Origin: Akkermansia muciniphila
GTDB taxonomy: Bacteria; Verrucomicrobiota; Verrucomicrobiia; Limisphaerales; UBA9464
DNA length: 64,000 nucleotides
Assembly (NCBI GenBank): GCA_945898055.1
Contig: CAMDGV010000010.1
Location: forward strand, 25,416-89,415
Direction: 5' to 3'
The notes under the pieces were generated by a model, which searched no databases, was not told the origin of the DNA, and saw only the letters and a list, made by a program, of their open reading frames with translations. The position numbers and the translations under genes are program-made. Below, in pieces: positions 9,283 to 18,749 of this stretch (positions are counted from its first letter, which is position 1; the number at the start of each line of letters is the position of its first letter).

Positions 9283-11022
9283 TCATGGCTGAGTTCCGAG
9301 TACGGGAACGCTCGGTTTGTTTGGGACAGGTGCCTCGTACCACGAACCGTCGTCGCGTACAAACAGAAGTCCCATGTCACGCCAATAACGGAGGCGCGCT
9401 AAGTTGTAGTTCACCAACGCCGCAGTGCGTCCATTTCGGGAAATATTCAAATCGGATTGGGCATCGAGTAAATCGCGCGTCTGACCTCGCCCCAGTTGCA
9501 TCCGGAGTTCCTGTTCTTCGACCCGCCTTTCCCCTAATTTGACACTCAACTCTGAATTCTCAAAATTACGCCGCGCTTGTTCCAAGGTTCTCCAGTCGCT
9601 CGAAACCTGTAAACGGACTGTATCCAACGCCAAGGCAAACTCGCGTTTGGAACGTTCAGCGGTGATTAAGGCCCTACGAAGTTGATTCCGTTGCCCTTTT
9701 CGATCCAGCCCAAAGTCGATCTGCAAGCCAGCATTCCATTGATAGAGACGCGGATCAGGGATGGGTAAACCGTTGGTGCCATTATTTGAAAAACCAGCAC
9801 TGCCGACGGCGTCAATTTGAGGCAACATATTATTCTTAGCGATCGGGATTCGGCGCGCGGAATCTTCCACTTGTTCGCGGGAGGTCTGAAGATCCAAGCG
9901 AGTGGCTAATGCCACTTGAATCGCTTGATCCACTGGCACGCCGGGTTCGGCGATCCGCAATTGTTCCAGTTCACGATCATCGAGAACGACCTTGGACAGG
10001 ATCGGAATACCGAGGTTGATTTTAAAACGATCCAACGCTTCACGATAGCCACGGACGGCCTCACTCCAACTGGTCTCTGAGTTCAGCTCAGCCTGACGAA
10101 ACTGGTCTAGCGAAGTGCTTGGACGTTGCCCCTCATCGGTGAAGGCGCGTTCGCGGAGGACATTTTCACGTGATCGCGCGAGACCTAAAAAGGCATTCCG
10201 TACGGTATCTCGGCTTTGCAGGACAGCGTAGTAGGAAGAAGCCGTTTCCACCGCAAAGGTTTGCCGATATTGAGCAAACTCTCTCAGTCCATAAAGCAAA
10301 CTGCGCTCGGTCTGAGTCAGATTTTCCATGTTGACCCTAAAGCCCGCTCCACGAAACAAAGGTTGGGTGAGGGTGGATCCAAGGCGGGTCGACGTATTCT
10401 GACCGGAACTTCCTGCGAGAAAGCGAAAAAAGTCGGTGGTAAAATCAGTCGAAAGACGAGCGCCGGTGGTGACCAACCAATTGATCCCAAAAGCCCCGTA
10501 TCCAACCACCATTTGGCTTCCATTTCTCAGAGCCGTTGTCTGCTGTTGCGTGATAGGATCAATGCCGTTAACCCGAACTGGGGTATCATTCCGGATGTTA
10601 GCGCCGCCTCTAGCACTGAAAACGGGGGTCAATAAATGACGAGTCAGCGACAGGTCCAAGGCATTGAGATAAAGCAACTCTTTGCGGGTCTGATACTCTC
10701 GACTTTGCCGGACAGCGAGATCGAGGCAAATATCAAGAGGCAAAACCCGCGCACCCACTTCTAGTCTCCCTTCAACCCCCAGAAATGCCCCAGGTTCATC
10801 GGCAAGCCGCAATGACTCGAGTGAAATAGGGGCCCGCGGTTCGACGGTAAATTGGGCGTCCATATTAGGGACGCGCTCTGTCTTTTCTCGGATCAGCTTC
10901 GATGCCTCACGATCCGCAGATTTCTTCCAATACTGAGTAGAGCACCCCGCCAGACAAGCCAAGATTCCCAAAGCCATTGTGAACGGTAACGGATTGATTC
11001 TATGTCGATACGTCGGAAGCAA
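9283..11022 (-). CDS. TolC-family outer-membrane efflux lipoprotein
   Basis: Outer-membrane channel of the exporter, 579 residues. The N terminus is a lipoprotein signal with lipobox LAGC (Cys at residue 27). Two outer-membrane efflux repeats follow, with long amphipathic helices rich in Q, E and R (for example RRNFENSELSVKLGERRVEE near residue 490) as in the TolC alpha-barrel. The start is TTG at 11022 with AGAAGG about seven bases upstream; an internal ATG at 10977 is a less likely alternative. It heads the four-gene minus-strand operon and lies 34 bases before the adaptor gene. The substrate is unknown. Confidence 0.87.
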   Translation of the reverse strand: MLPTYRHRINPLPFTMALGILACLAGCSTQYWKKSADREASKLIREKTERVPNMDAQFTVEPRAPISLESLRLADEPGAFLGVEGRLEVGARVLPLDICLDLAVRQSREYQTRKELLYLNALDLSLTRHLLTPVFSARGGANIRNDTPVRVNGIDPITQQQTTALRNGSQMVVGYGAFGINWLVTTGARLSTDFTTDFFRFLAGSSGQNTSTRLGSTLTQPLFRGAGFRVNMENLTQTERSLLYGLREFAQYRQTFAVETASSYYAVLQSRDTVRNAFLGLARSRENVLRERAFTDEGQRPSTSLDQFRQAELNSETSWSEAVRGYREALDRFKINLGIPILSKVVLDDRELEQLRIAEPGVPVDQAIQVALATRLDLQTSREQVEDSARRIPIAKNNMLPQIDAVGSAGFSNNGTNGLPIPDPRLYQWNAGLQIDFGLDRKGQRNQLRRALITAERSKREFALALDTVRLQVSSDWRTLEQARRNFENSELSVKLGERRVEEQELRMQLGRGQTRDLLDAQSDLNISRNGRTAALVNYNLARLRYWRDMGLLFVRDDGSWYEAPVPNKPSVPVLGTQP

Positions 11023-11109
11023 AATGGAGCCTTCTAGATCATTTGCGGTTGCTTTTATTCAGTCTTCTTTCGGATTTTAACTTTAAAATATCGAAGGCGA
11101 CTGCCTGAT

Positions 11110-11778
11110 CTATTCGGTCAGGTGCCCAGTGTATCCGAGGCCTACTAATTGGTCAAAAGCGTCGTGAATCTCCGAGGGGATCGATTGTTCGATCTGAAAA
11201 CCCTTCGCCGGATAGTCACGTATTCGTTGAAGATCACCCACCATGATTTCGATAACCCGTTCACAACGCAAATGAGGTTCGAGCGGATAGGCATCAAAGG
11301 TCAGCGGCGGGGATGAAACTGAAAGCTCCACTTCCGGCCAAACTTTGCGCACTGTTGCAAAGGTGCACCTTTCCATATACGGCTTTTGCACAGCAATAAT
11401 TTGAGAACAGGGCAACCCAAGTTCATCGAGTCGAGCCCGACAAAAAGCGGCATTTTCCCCGGTATTCGTCGCTTGATCCTCAATGATGATTCGATCAGCA
11501 GGAACACCGAGCTGAAGGGCTCGAGCAGCAAAAAAAGCGGCCTCGCTCATACCATAAAGTCCCGCAGTAAGAGCCCCCACCTTACCGCTGCACACTAACC
11601 AAGGCGCATAACCTTTTAACCAAAGATCTGCAGCATGATCCGCAACCCGAGGATCATTGCTTCCCAATGCCAAAATCGCATCGGCAGGCTTCAATCGCAT
11701 CTTTAATTGATGATAGTCCCAAAGAAGGCGGCCGAGACGCTCGGCTTCGGGAGTCAATGCAGGCGGAGCTTTCTTCAT
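11110..11778 (-). CDS. YdcF family (DUF218) protein
   Basis: A 222-residue protein with the YdcF/SanA-like fold. The block ADAILALGSNDPRVADHAA near residue 34 holds the family GSxD loop, VCSGKVGALTAG near 62 the second loop, and IIIEDQATNTGENA near 97 the conserved E-x(n)-T-x-EN region. The family binds S-adenosylmethionine in Escherichia coli YdcF, but no enzymatic role is settled. No membrane segment is seen. Its ATG directly follows the hisH TGA, so the two genes are probably cotranscribed, though no functional link is known. Confidence 0.8.
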   Translation of the reverse strand: MKKAPPALTPEAERLGRLLWDYHQLKMRLKPADAILALGSNDPRVADHAADLWLKGYAPWLVCSGKVGALTAGLYGMSEAAFFAARALQLGVPADRIIIEDQATNTGENAAFCRARLDELGLPCSQIIAVQKPYMERCTFATVRKVWPEVELSVSSPPLTFDAYPLEPHLRCERVIEIMVGDLQRIRDYPAKGFQIEQSIPSEIHDAFDQLVGLGYTGHLTE

Positions 11779-12438
11779 TCAAATAATCTGGGGTGGCAAT
11801 GCGGCAGTGTGAGCCTCCGCAATTTCAACAAAGTTACGGAGGAGTTTCAGACCATTTTCCTGACTTTTCTCTGGATGAAATTGGGTGGCAAAAACGGTGT
11901 CTCGCCAAACAGACGAAGCAAACTGACCTCCATACTCAGTACGCGTCGCGATTACCGATGAATCTGCCGGTTGAGGGTGAAAGCTATGCACAAAATAGAA
12001 CCAGCTTTTGTTGGATATTCCTCGATAAAGAGGGCAATCCGGTTGATCGATTTCAATTTGATTCCAGCCGATCTGCGGTATTTTCAGCTGCGGCCCCTCT
12101 GGCGGAGATTGGAAACGGATCACGGGTCCCTTGAAAATTCCTAAACCCCGAGCGCACGAATTAAACTCATCACTCCGCTCGAAAAGAGCCTGATAACCGA
12201 CACAAATCCCCAAAAAAGGACGTCGCTCAGCGATCCACTGACAGACCCCCTCCGTGAGTTCTTGGCGATGAAGCGCATTCATGCAGTCATCGAAAGCACC
12301 AACCCCAGGCAAGACAACACCCGAAGCCCCAACCATACCCTCCGCCGTACGGACACGACGAACGGCGGCTCCGACCTTAAGAAGAGCTTTTTCGACGCTG
12401 CGGATGTTACCGGAGTCATAGTCGAGAAGTGCGATCAC
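11779..12438 (-). CDS. hisH: Imidazole glycerol phosphate synthase, glutamine amidotransferase subunit
   Basis: Class I glutaminase that releases ammonia for the HisF cyclase in the fifth step of histidine synthesis. Seen directly: N-terminal LLDYDSGNIRSVEKAL, the oxyanion/strand block LPGVGAFDDCM near residue 48, nucleophile Cys in GICVGYQ near 78 (more usually GICLGMQ), and the His/Glu of the triad in FHPEKSQ near 188. The 219-residue length is normal. The start is GTG. HisF and HisA are not adjacent, unlike many his operons; a paralogue serving LPS sugar amidation cannot be excluded by sequence alone. Confidence 0.93.
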   Translation of the reverse strand: MIALLDYDSGNIRSVEKALLKVGAAVRRVRTAEGMVGASGVVLPGVGAFDDCMNALHRQELTEGVCQWIAERRPFLGICVGYQALFERSDEFNSCARGLGIFKGPVIRFQSPPEGPQLKIPQIGWNQIEIDQPDCPLYRGISNKSWFYFVHSFHPQPADSSVIATRTEYGGQFASSVWRDTVFATQFHPEKSQENGLKLLRNFVEIAEAHTAALPPQII

Positions 12439-12736
12439 CCAGTAGATACTAACGGTAGAGCGAGCTGAGGTTCAAGCGACAAGAGTCGAAGTCAAAAAAA
12501 ACCTACCTTCAAAGACGAGTTCTTGCTGGTTAGAAAATCATTCTTACGCCGAATCGAATGAAATTAACACCTGAGGCGATGCTGAGGAAACGGGGGATTT
12601 ACTTTTAAGGAATTCAGCACGGGGCGGGTTCGTTACACGAGTAATTCATAAAAACGACCTTTCTTTCAAACCACCGGCCCCGATTGGCAACACTAATGGA
12701 AAAGAATAGAATCTGTAATGTTTTGAATTAAAGTGA
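12439..12736. other. Intergenic region, nothing recognised
   Basis: About 300 bases between the divergent hisH and the zinc-ribbon ORF, AT-rich toward its right end. No conserved ORF, tRNA or clear hairpin was recognised. It should contain the hisH promoter, but no confident -35/-10 pair was identified. Confidence 0.4.
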
Positions 12737-12820
12737 TTTAAGAATTTTCTTTTTTCAAAAATTACTTCTAAGCACAATTGTCACATTAATAACGCAATCT
12801 TATGTGACTCCTGCGAGTCC

Positions 12821-13054
12821 TTGAATCCTCTCGATTCAAAGACGTGCACCCAATGTTTGAGCCCACTTTTTCGGACCTGCGCATCGTGCGGATCTGCGGT
12901 TCATGCCTACTTCGATAATTGCCCAATCTGCGGGGGAAAGACGGGGCGTAATGGGCTCAGGGGTGGACCTGACAGGGTGGGCCGACCGGAAGATAGAAAC
13001 TACCCCCGTCGAATTATCCACAGTTTTTTGAAATTTTTCCGGATCAAATTTTAA
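12821..13054 (+). CDS. Double-zinc-ribbon small protein, start unclear
   Basis: Downstream of the TTG at 12821 the frame gives 77 residues with CTQC, CASC and CPIC pairs, the pattern of a double zinc ribbon. The frame is open back to 12737 and encodes a further pair, CDSC, at 12803-12814, which would complete the first four-cysteine site (CDSC with CTQC). This implies translation begins before 12803, yet only ATT/ATC codons (12761, 12785, 12797) are available. Either a rare start is used, a 5' portion is lost, or a sequence error exists. The Arg-rich tail ends FLKFFRIKF. Function unknown; such ribbons bind nucleic acid or protein partners. Confidence 0.5.
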   Translation: MNPLDSKTCTQCLSPLFRTCASCGSAVHAYFDNCPICGGKTGRNGLRGGPDRVGRPEDRNYPRRIIHSFLKFFRIKF

Positions 13055-13172
13055 AGACCGGACAACCTGCTTAAGAGCGGTTCCTCTGAACTTTTTCATC
13101 GAACTCGAAAGCGTCAGCGACCTCTTTCGGGATAAACTTACTTGCATTTCTTTTCGCTTAACCACCTTTTAA

Positions 13173-16124
13173 TTGGGTGTCTGCAGAACCCCGGTAGCTT
13201 TCTCGTTGAAAACCGCTGCCTTCCATCTCTTCACTATTTTTCTCTTTTTCCTGAGGCCATCGGTCTCTGCTGAAAATCCAAGGCCCCACTGGGCCTTCCA
13301 ACCGCTCACCTCTCCAAACCTGCCGACTAACCACCTCACCCATTGGGCACGGAACCCCTTAGATCAATTCGTTCTTGCTCGATTGGAGACCGCGGGACTT
13401 CAACCGTCTCCAGAAACCGATAAAACCACTTGGCTGCGTCGCGTTTACTTGGACCTTATCGGACTCCCTCCCTCGCCGACTGAAGTGACGGCTTATCGGA
13501 ATAATACCAAACCGGATGCTGACCGGCAGGTCGTAGACTTTTTGCTCGCTTCACCTCGCTACGGCGAACGATGGGGTCAGCACTGGTTGGACGTGGTTCG
13601 CTATGCCGATACCCACGGTTTCGAGGTTAATACGGAACGTCCAAACGCTTGGTACTATCGCGATTATGTCGTTGGCGCGTTTAACTCTGACCTCCCCTAT
13701 AACCGCTTCATCCGTGAACAAATCGCTGGGGACACCCTCGGTGCTGATTTCGCAACCGGCTTCCTAATTACCGCTTCGGTCTTACTGCCTGGGCAAATTG
13801 GTGCTGACGAGGTCTCGAAGCGCCTCGCCCGTCAAGATGCCCTAGATGAAATTGTGGTTAATACGAGCCAGACTTTTCTCGGTCTCAGTATTGGCTGCGC
13901 ACGCTGTCACGATCACAAGTTTGACCCCGTCACGGCCCACGATTACTACGCAATGCAAGCGTTCTTTGCTGGAGTCGAATACGCTGACCGCGAAATCAAA
14001 TCTCCAGAAATTCCGACAAATCCCTTGGAAATTCTCAATCTTAAGACGCGTCTGGCAACTCTCGATCAAGATCTCAGTTACTTTGAACCCTTGGCTCGCC
14101 TCGGCCCAGTCCTTCAAAAAACTAAGGCCCATCACAATGAGGATTCCTTTCCGCCGATCACGGCACGTTTCATTCGTTTTACAATTCTGAACGCCAATCT
14201 CCATCCCGCCTTGGGGCTCATTGAACCCTGTATTGATGAACTCGAAATTTATACTGATGACGTTAATCAAAAAAATGTTGCCCTCGCATCTTATGGCACA
14301 CGAGTAACGGCCTCGGGTAGCCGTGTCTCCGACTCGCACCGTCTCGAATATATTAACGATGGTCTACTCGGTAACGCCCACAGTTGGATGTCCGACCAAG
14401 CCGGTCGCGGTTGGGTCCAATTCGAATTGCCCAAGCCGCAAACTATCCACCGCATTCTCTGGAGTCGCGATCGTGAAGGAGTTTTCAGCGATCGACTCCC
14501 GACCGCCTACTCCATCGAAGTTGGGCTAGAACCCGATTCACTTACCTCGATTGTTTTTCTTCCACCGAATCGCCCCGCTATTAAATCCACTGCTAATGTC
14601 GATCGATTCACCCCGCGGACAACTAAACGCCTCCGCTTCAGTATTCGAGCAACGACTCAACTAGAGCCCTGTATCGACGAACTGGAAGTCTTTGATTCCA
14701 AGACACGCAATGTCGCCCTTGCCGCATTCGGCACGAAACTGACAACTTCCGGCGATACTTTAGTTCCCAACACTCACTCCCCTTCATACCTTCACGATGG
14801 CCTTTACGGTAACTCGCGGAGTTGGATGTCGAGCGAGACCGGGCGAGGTTGGATTATCCTCGAATTTCCTGAACCCTGCACTATTGATCGAGTGATTTGG
14901 GGACGCGATCGATTAGGGAGTTTCACTGATCGTCTCGCTACTGACTACCAAGTTGAAGTTGCTGATGCCCTAGGTGATTGGGTTACGGTTGCTGGATCTT
15001 CTGACCGTTGCGTTCTGGGTTCCAGCGAGCTAAGCCCGAGCCTCGTAAACTTGGGTCGCCCGCCTGCCGAGGCTCAGGCACTCGAAGCGCTTTTAAGCAA
15101 AAAGAAGACTCTCGAATCTCAACTGGCTGCCGCAACGGCAACTCGCTTGGCCTTCGCGGGAGTTTTCCGCAAACCCGATGTGATCCGGTTACTGAATCGA
15201 GGGGATCCAGAACAACCCAAAGAGCTAATCGCACCCGCAATTCCGGCGGTCTTAGGTCGCTTTACTTTAGCCACCAACGCCCCAGAGACTGATCGTCGGA
15301 TAGCGCTCGCCAACTGGATAGCTAGCCCTAGTAATCCCCTGACAGCGAGGGTGATGGTCAATCGAATTTGGCAAGGGCACTTTAATTTTGGTCTTGTGGA
15401 AACTTCGAGCGACTTCGGAAAGAATGGTACGCCACCTAGTCACCCAGAGTTGCTCGATTGGTTAGCCTCAGAATTTATCCGCAACGAGTGGTCAATGAAA
15501 CATCTTCATCGACTGATTGCCCTTTCCTCCACCTACAGACAGTCCGCGGCTATTGATCCCAAAGCGGCACTGCTCGATGCTGATATTCGTTTGCTCTGGC
15601 GCTTTCCCTCACGTCGCCTCGAATCTGAATCGATTCGGGATTCGATACTGTCCGTGAATGGGCGATTGGACTTCAGTATCGGCGGCCGAGGCTTTGACCT
15701 CTTTGATAATCGCGGCGGGTTAAGTGGTTTTAAGCCTATCGAATCCTTTAAGGGAGCAGGCCTTCGACGAATGATCTACGCGCACAAAATTCGCCGGGAA
15801 CGCGAGGCTGTTTTTGGAGCCTTCGATTGCCCTGACGCTGGACAGAGCACCGCACGTCGGCGTGAATCAACAACTCCGATTCAGGCACTCAACCTTTTTA
15901 ACAGTGTTTTCACACTCGAGCAGTCCGCGGCGTTTGCCGAGTGGGTCCGTTTCATCGCGAAGGGAACTGTTGCGGAACAAATCCAACGCACCTACCGACT
16001 GGCGTTAAGTCGAGACCCAACCGCATCGGAACTGAAGGAATTTAAGCCCTTCGTTGAGCAGCAAGGCTTGGAGGTCCTTTGTCGCGCCCTTTTCAACAGC
16101 AACGAATTCCTCTTCTTACCCTAA
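13173..16124 (+). CDS. DUF1549/DUF1553 (PSCyt2-PSD1) secreted protein with paired discoidin-like domains
   Basis: Large exported protein of the planctomycete/verrucomicrobial PSCyt2-PSD1 type, 983 residues from TTG 13173. A second TTG at 13206 gives a cleaner signal peptide ending SVSA. DUF1549 spans about residues 55-270 and contains CARCH near 241, a CxxCH haem-type motif. Two related inserts, about 367-455 and 513-605, both beginning NVALA and sharing GRGW and DRL blocks, look like F5/8 type C (discoidin) carbohydrate-binding domains. DUF1553 fills the C-terminal third (NRIWQGHFNFGLVETSSDFG near 730). Relatives are usually next to a DUF1501 gene in sulfated-polysaccharide loci; that partner is missing here. 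Biochemical role unproven. Confidence 0.88.
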   Translation: MGVCRTPVAFSLKTAAFHLFTIFLFFLRPSVSAENPRPHWAFQPLTSPNLPTNHLTHWARNPLDQFVLARLETAGLQPSPETDKTTWLRRVYLDLIGLPPSPTEVTAYRNNTKPDADRQVVDFLLASPRYGERWGQHWLDVVRYADTHGFEVNTERPNAWYYRDYVVGAFNSDLPYNRFIREQIAGDTLGADFATGFLITASVLLPGQIGADEVSKRLARQDALDEIVVNTSQTFLGLSIGCARCHDHKFDPVTAHDYYAMQAFFAGVEYADREIKSPEIPTNPLEILNLKTRLATLDQDLSYFEPLARLGPVLQKTKAHHNEDSFPPITARFIRFTILNANLHPALGLIEPCIDELEIYTDDVNQKNVALASYGTRVTASGSRVSDSHRLEYINDGLLGNAHSWMSDQAGRGWVQFELPKPQTIHRILWSRDREGVFSDRLPTAYSIEVGLEPDSLTSIVFLPPNRPAIKSTANVDRFTPRTTKRLRFSIRATTQLEPCIDELEVFDSKTRNVALAAFGTKLTTSGDTLVPNTHSPSYLHDGLYGNSRSWMSSETGRGWIILEFPEPCTIDRVIWGRDRLGSFTDRLATDYQVEVADALGDWVTVAGSSDRCVLGSSELSPSLVNLGRPPAEAQALEALLSKKKTLESQLAAATATRLAFAGVFRKPDVIRLLNRGDPEQPKELIAPAIPAVLGRFTLATNAPETDRRIALANWIASPSNPLTARVMVNRIWQGHFNFGLVETSSDFGKNGTPPSHPELLDWLASEFIRNEWSMKHLHRLIALSSTYRQSAAIDPKAALLDADIRLLWRFPSRRLESESIRDSILSVNGRLDFSIGGRGFDLFDNRGGLSGFKPIESFKGAGLRRMIYAHKIRREREAVFGAFDCPDAGQSTARRRESTTPIQALNLFNSVFTLEQSAAFAEWVRFIAKGTVAEQIQRTYRLALSRDPTASELKEFKPFVEQQGLEVLCRALFNSNEFLFLP

Positions 16125-16405
16125 CGCTACGTTGTTTAGGTCAATACCTTGAGCTCACGCTAACAAGCGATCGCAGAAAAAATCGGTCGTGACGAAGTTG
16201 AAGCCGTCATCTCGATATTGAGGGATAATTACGTTTCCTCTCGATGACCAATCACCCTACTGAATTATGCACAGTCCCTCGCTTGCTCAGTTGTCTCTCA
16301 GTCCATCACGCTAACCGTCGACGCCATCCACCCTTTAAACCAGACTTGACGCATCTGAGTGTTTACCTTGCGATCAATCTGTCGTCGGTGGTATAACTCT
16401 CAAAT

Positions 16406-17161
16406 ATGGCAGCCATCGGACGGTTCCAGAAGAGCGACGAGATCTTCTACGCGAAAGTGATAGACGGGGAGATCTTTAAGCTTCAAGGCGATGTTTTTGG
16501 TTCTCCTTCTTACGAGAAGAAGGCGACCCTTTTAAAAGGTGTAAAAACCCTGACCCCAGTACAACCGTCAAAGATCATCGCCGTCGGTCTAAATTACCCT
16601 GATCATGCTCGAGAATCGGGTAAAGAACTGCCGAAAGAGCCTCTTTTCTGGCTAAAGGCCCCCTCGTCCTTAATCGCTGATGGCACAAAGATTGAAATCC
16701 CTTGCGCGACTCATCGGAATGATTTTGAGGCCGAATTAGCCATTGTAATCGGCCGCCGAATGAGGAACGTGACTGCGGCAGCGGCGGCCCGCTATATTTT
16801 TGGTTATACGGCTTCGCAGGACATCACTGATCGCACGATTCAAAATAGCGAAAGCCAATTCGCTCGGTCAAAATCCTACGACACATTTACCCCTCTCGGG
16901 CCTTTTGTGGAGACGAAGATTGATCCACACAATTTAAGCATTCAACTCTTCCAAAATGGCCAATTGCGGCAGAATGGAAATACGAGCCAGATGATCTTTA
17001 ACTGCTTCGATCTGGTTAGCTTTATTTCCTTTAATATGACCCTGCTACCTGGGGATATCATACTGACCGGAACACCCAGCGGGGTAGGTCCAATTGTATC
17101 AGGAGATCGTTTGGAGGTTCGCATCCAACATCTGGCGCCTCTCGTCAACATGGTAAAGTAA
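16406..17161 (+). CDS. Fumarylacetoacetate hydrolase (FAH) family protein
   Basis: A 251-residue cytoplasmic metal-dependent hydrolase or decarboxylase. The FAH fold signature IIAVGLNYPDHARES is near residue 55; the metal-binding acidic residues are in FEAELAIVIG near 109 and SQDITDR near 139; ILTGTPSGVGP near 217 is the conserved C-terminal loop. The family includes acylpyruvate hydrolases, 2-hydroxyhepta-2,4-diene-1,7-dioate isomerases and oxaloacetate decarboxylases, and sequence alone does not choose among them. It lies 65 bases before cysS with no evident pathway link. Confidence 0.88.
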   Translation: MAAIGRFQKSDEIFYAKVIDGEIFKLQGDVFGSPSYEKKATLLKGVKTLTPVQPSKIIAVGLNYPDHARESGKELPKEPLFWLKAPSSLIADGTKIEIPCATHRNDFEAELAIVIGRRMRNVTAAAAARYIFGYTASQDITDRTIQNSESQFARSKSYDTFTPLGPFVETKIDPHNLSIQLFQNGQLRQNGNTSQMIFNCFDLVSFISFNMTLLPGDIILTGTPSGVGPIVSGDRLEVRIQHLAPLVNMVK

Positions 17162-17226
17162 TTAAGCCAGAGCATCGCTCTGCATCTTCCCTTTGTTCTT
17201 AGCTTAGCTCACCCTCGCGGTCACAC

Positions 17227-18651
17227 ATGGCATTACGCCTTTTTAACACCCTCCGCCGTCAGGTTGAGGAATTTATTCCTTTCGACGTCCAAGACAAAAA
17301 CGTCGGCATGTACTGCTGCGGTCCCACTGTCTACGACTACGGTCACATTGGTAACTTCCGCACCTTTGTGTTCGCCGATCTTGTCCGACGCTACCTTGCC
17401 TTCAAGGGATTCACGGTGAACCACGTGATGAATATCACAGACGTGGAGGACAAGATTATCCGCCGAATTGCTGAAACCAAGACTCCTTTGGCCGAGTTCA
17501 CTGGTCGATATACCGACGCTTTTCTCGAGGACCTGGAGATATTAAAGTGTCTCCGGCCCCATCAACTTCCTCGAGCCACCGAATTCATTCCGCAAATCAT
17601 CGATCTGATTGTCCGCCTTGAAAAAAGAGGGATCGCGTATCGAGCCAGCGATGGATCGGTCTACTTCGGCATTGCCGCCTATAGAGCCTGTGGCTGTCAG
17701 TACGGACAACTTGTTCAACTCGACCCAGAGGCTCAGCGACGAACGGAACGTGTTTCTAGCGACGAATATGATAAAGAAAACACCTCAGACTTTGCGCTTT
17801 GGAAAGCACGGGTGCCCGAGGATGGATCCGTTTTCTGGGAGAGTCCATGGGGCCAAGGCCGGCCCGGTTGGCATATCGAGTGTTCCGCGATGAGCATGGC
17901 TCTGCTCGGACCTAGCTTTGATCTTCACCTCGGCGGCGAAGACTTGGCTTTTCCTCATCACGAAGACGAAATTGCCCAAAGTGAAGGCGCCGGTCTTCAA
18001 ACATTCGGCCGCCCTTTCGTCAAACACTGGATTCATGCTTCCCACCTCCTCGTGGAAGGCAAAAAAATGAGCAAATCGCTCGGCAACTATTACACGGTCC
18101 GCGACTTGGTCACTCAAGGGTTCTCCGGTAGAGAAATCCGCTTCCTCCTCTTGAGTGCTCATTACCGTGAGACTTTTAATTTTACGCTCGAAGGCCTTGA
18201 AGGGGCTCGAGTTGCCTTAAACCGAATTGATGTTCTTTTGGGACGACTCACCGAACTCGCGGAATCAAACCCAGCGGTGCCAACTAATTGTGTTTCCAAA
18301 TTACCCTTGAGGGTGGCCGAAGCTCTCGATGATGACTTGAATGTCTCGCGGGCTTGGGCCTCGGTCTTTGATTGGGTCCGAGACACCAATGTCGCCCTGA
18401 CCACCGGTCGGTTTCAGCCAACTGATGCCGCACGGGAGTTGGCTGGCTGGCAGTCAATCGAAACAGCACTAGGTCTCGGTCGAAAACTCGCTCAACCCAC
18501 ACCTCCGGAGATCCTCGAACGAGTGGATGCACGGACAGCGGCCAAACTGGCTCGGGACTTCGTTAAAGCCGATTTAATCAGGGAAGAGCTTAAGTCCCTA
18601 GGTTGGACGGTCGAGGATACCAAGACCGGAGCCAAACCTAAGCGGCTTTAG
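17227..18651 (+). CDS. cysS: Cysteinyl-tRNA synthetase
   Basis: Class I synthetase charging tRNA-Cys. HIGH motif in YDYGHIGNFRTF near residue 37 and KMSKSLGN near 279; a zinc-site cysteine is in CCGPTVYD near 30 with other ligands in IECSAMS near 220 and HHEDEIAQSE near 245. The 474-residue length is typical (461 in Escherichia coli). A short ATG-proximal leader and no T-box-like structure are seen. The 99-base gap to the convergent comF contains only an imperfect inverted repeat around 18705-18725 without a T run. Confidence 0.96.
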   Translation: MALRLFNTLRRQVEEFIPFDVQDKNVGMYCCGPTVYDYGHIGNFRTFVFADLVRRYLAFKGFTVNHVMNITDVEDKIIRRIAETKTPLAEFTGRYTDAFLEDLEILKCLRPHQLPRATEFIPQIIDLIVRLEKRGIAYRASDGSVYFGIAAYRACGCQYGQLVQLDPEAQRRTERVSSDEYDKENTSDFALWKARVPEDGSVFWESPWGQGRPGWHIECSAMSMALLGPSFDLHLGGEDLAFPHHEDEIAQSEGAGLQTFGRPFVKHWIHASHLLVEGKKMSKSLGNYYTVRDLVTQGFSGREIRFLLLSAHYRETFNFTLEGLEGARVALNRIDVLLGRLTELAESNPAVPTNCVSKLPLRVAEALDDDLNVSRAWASVFDWVRDTNVALTTGRFQPTDAARELAGWQSIETALGLGRKLAQPTPPEILERVDARTAAKLARDFVKADLIREELKSLGWTVEDTKTGAKPKRL

Positions 18652-18749
18652 ACAAAGAGGTGACACAATCCCACTCATTGGGGAAAGAACCCTTCCACAG
18701 ATTCTCGAGCCAATGGAAAAGGCTCTAGCAAGTTGGTGCTCTCTTCTTC

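Noticed and set aside
16125..16405. Short open stretch ending about 16245 (KIGRDEVEAVISIL)
   Set aside because: Only about 22 codons after a stop; looks like a possible protein tail but cannot be identified. The rest of this 281-base gap shows nothing.
18700..18730. Inverted repeat between convergent cysS and comF
   Set aside because: Stem is short and interrupted, with no T run on either strand, so it was not called a terminator.
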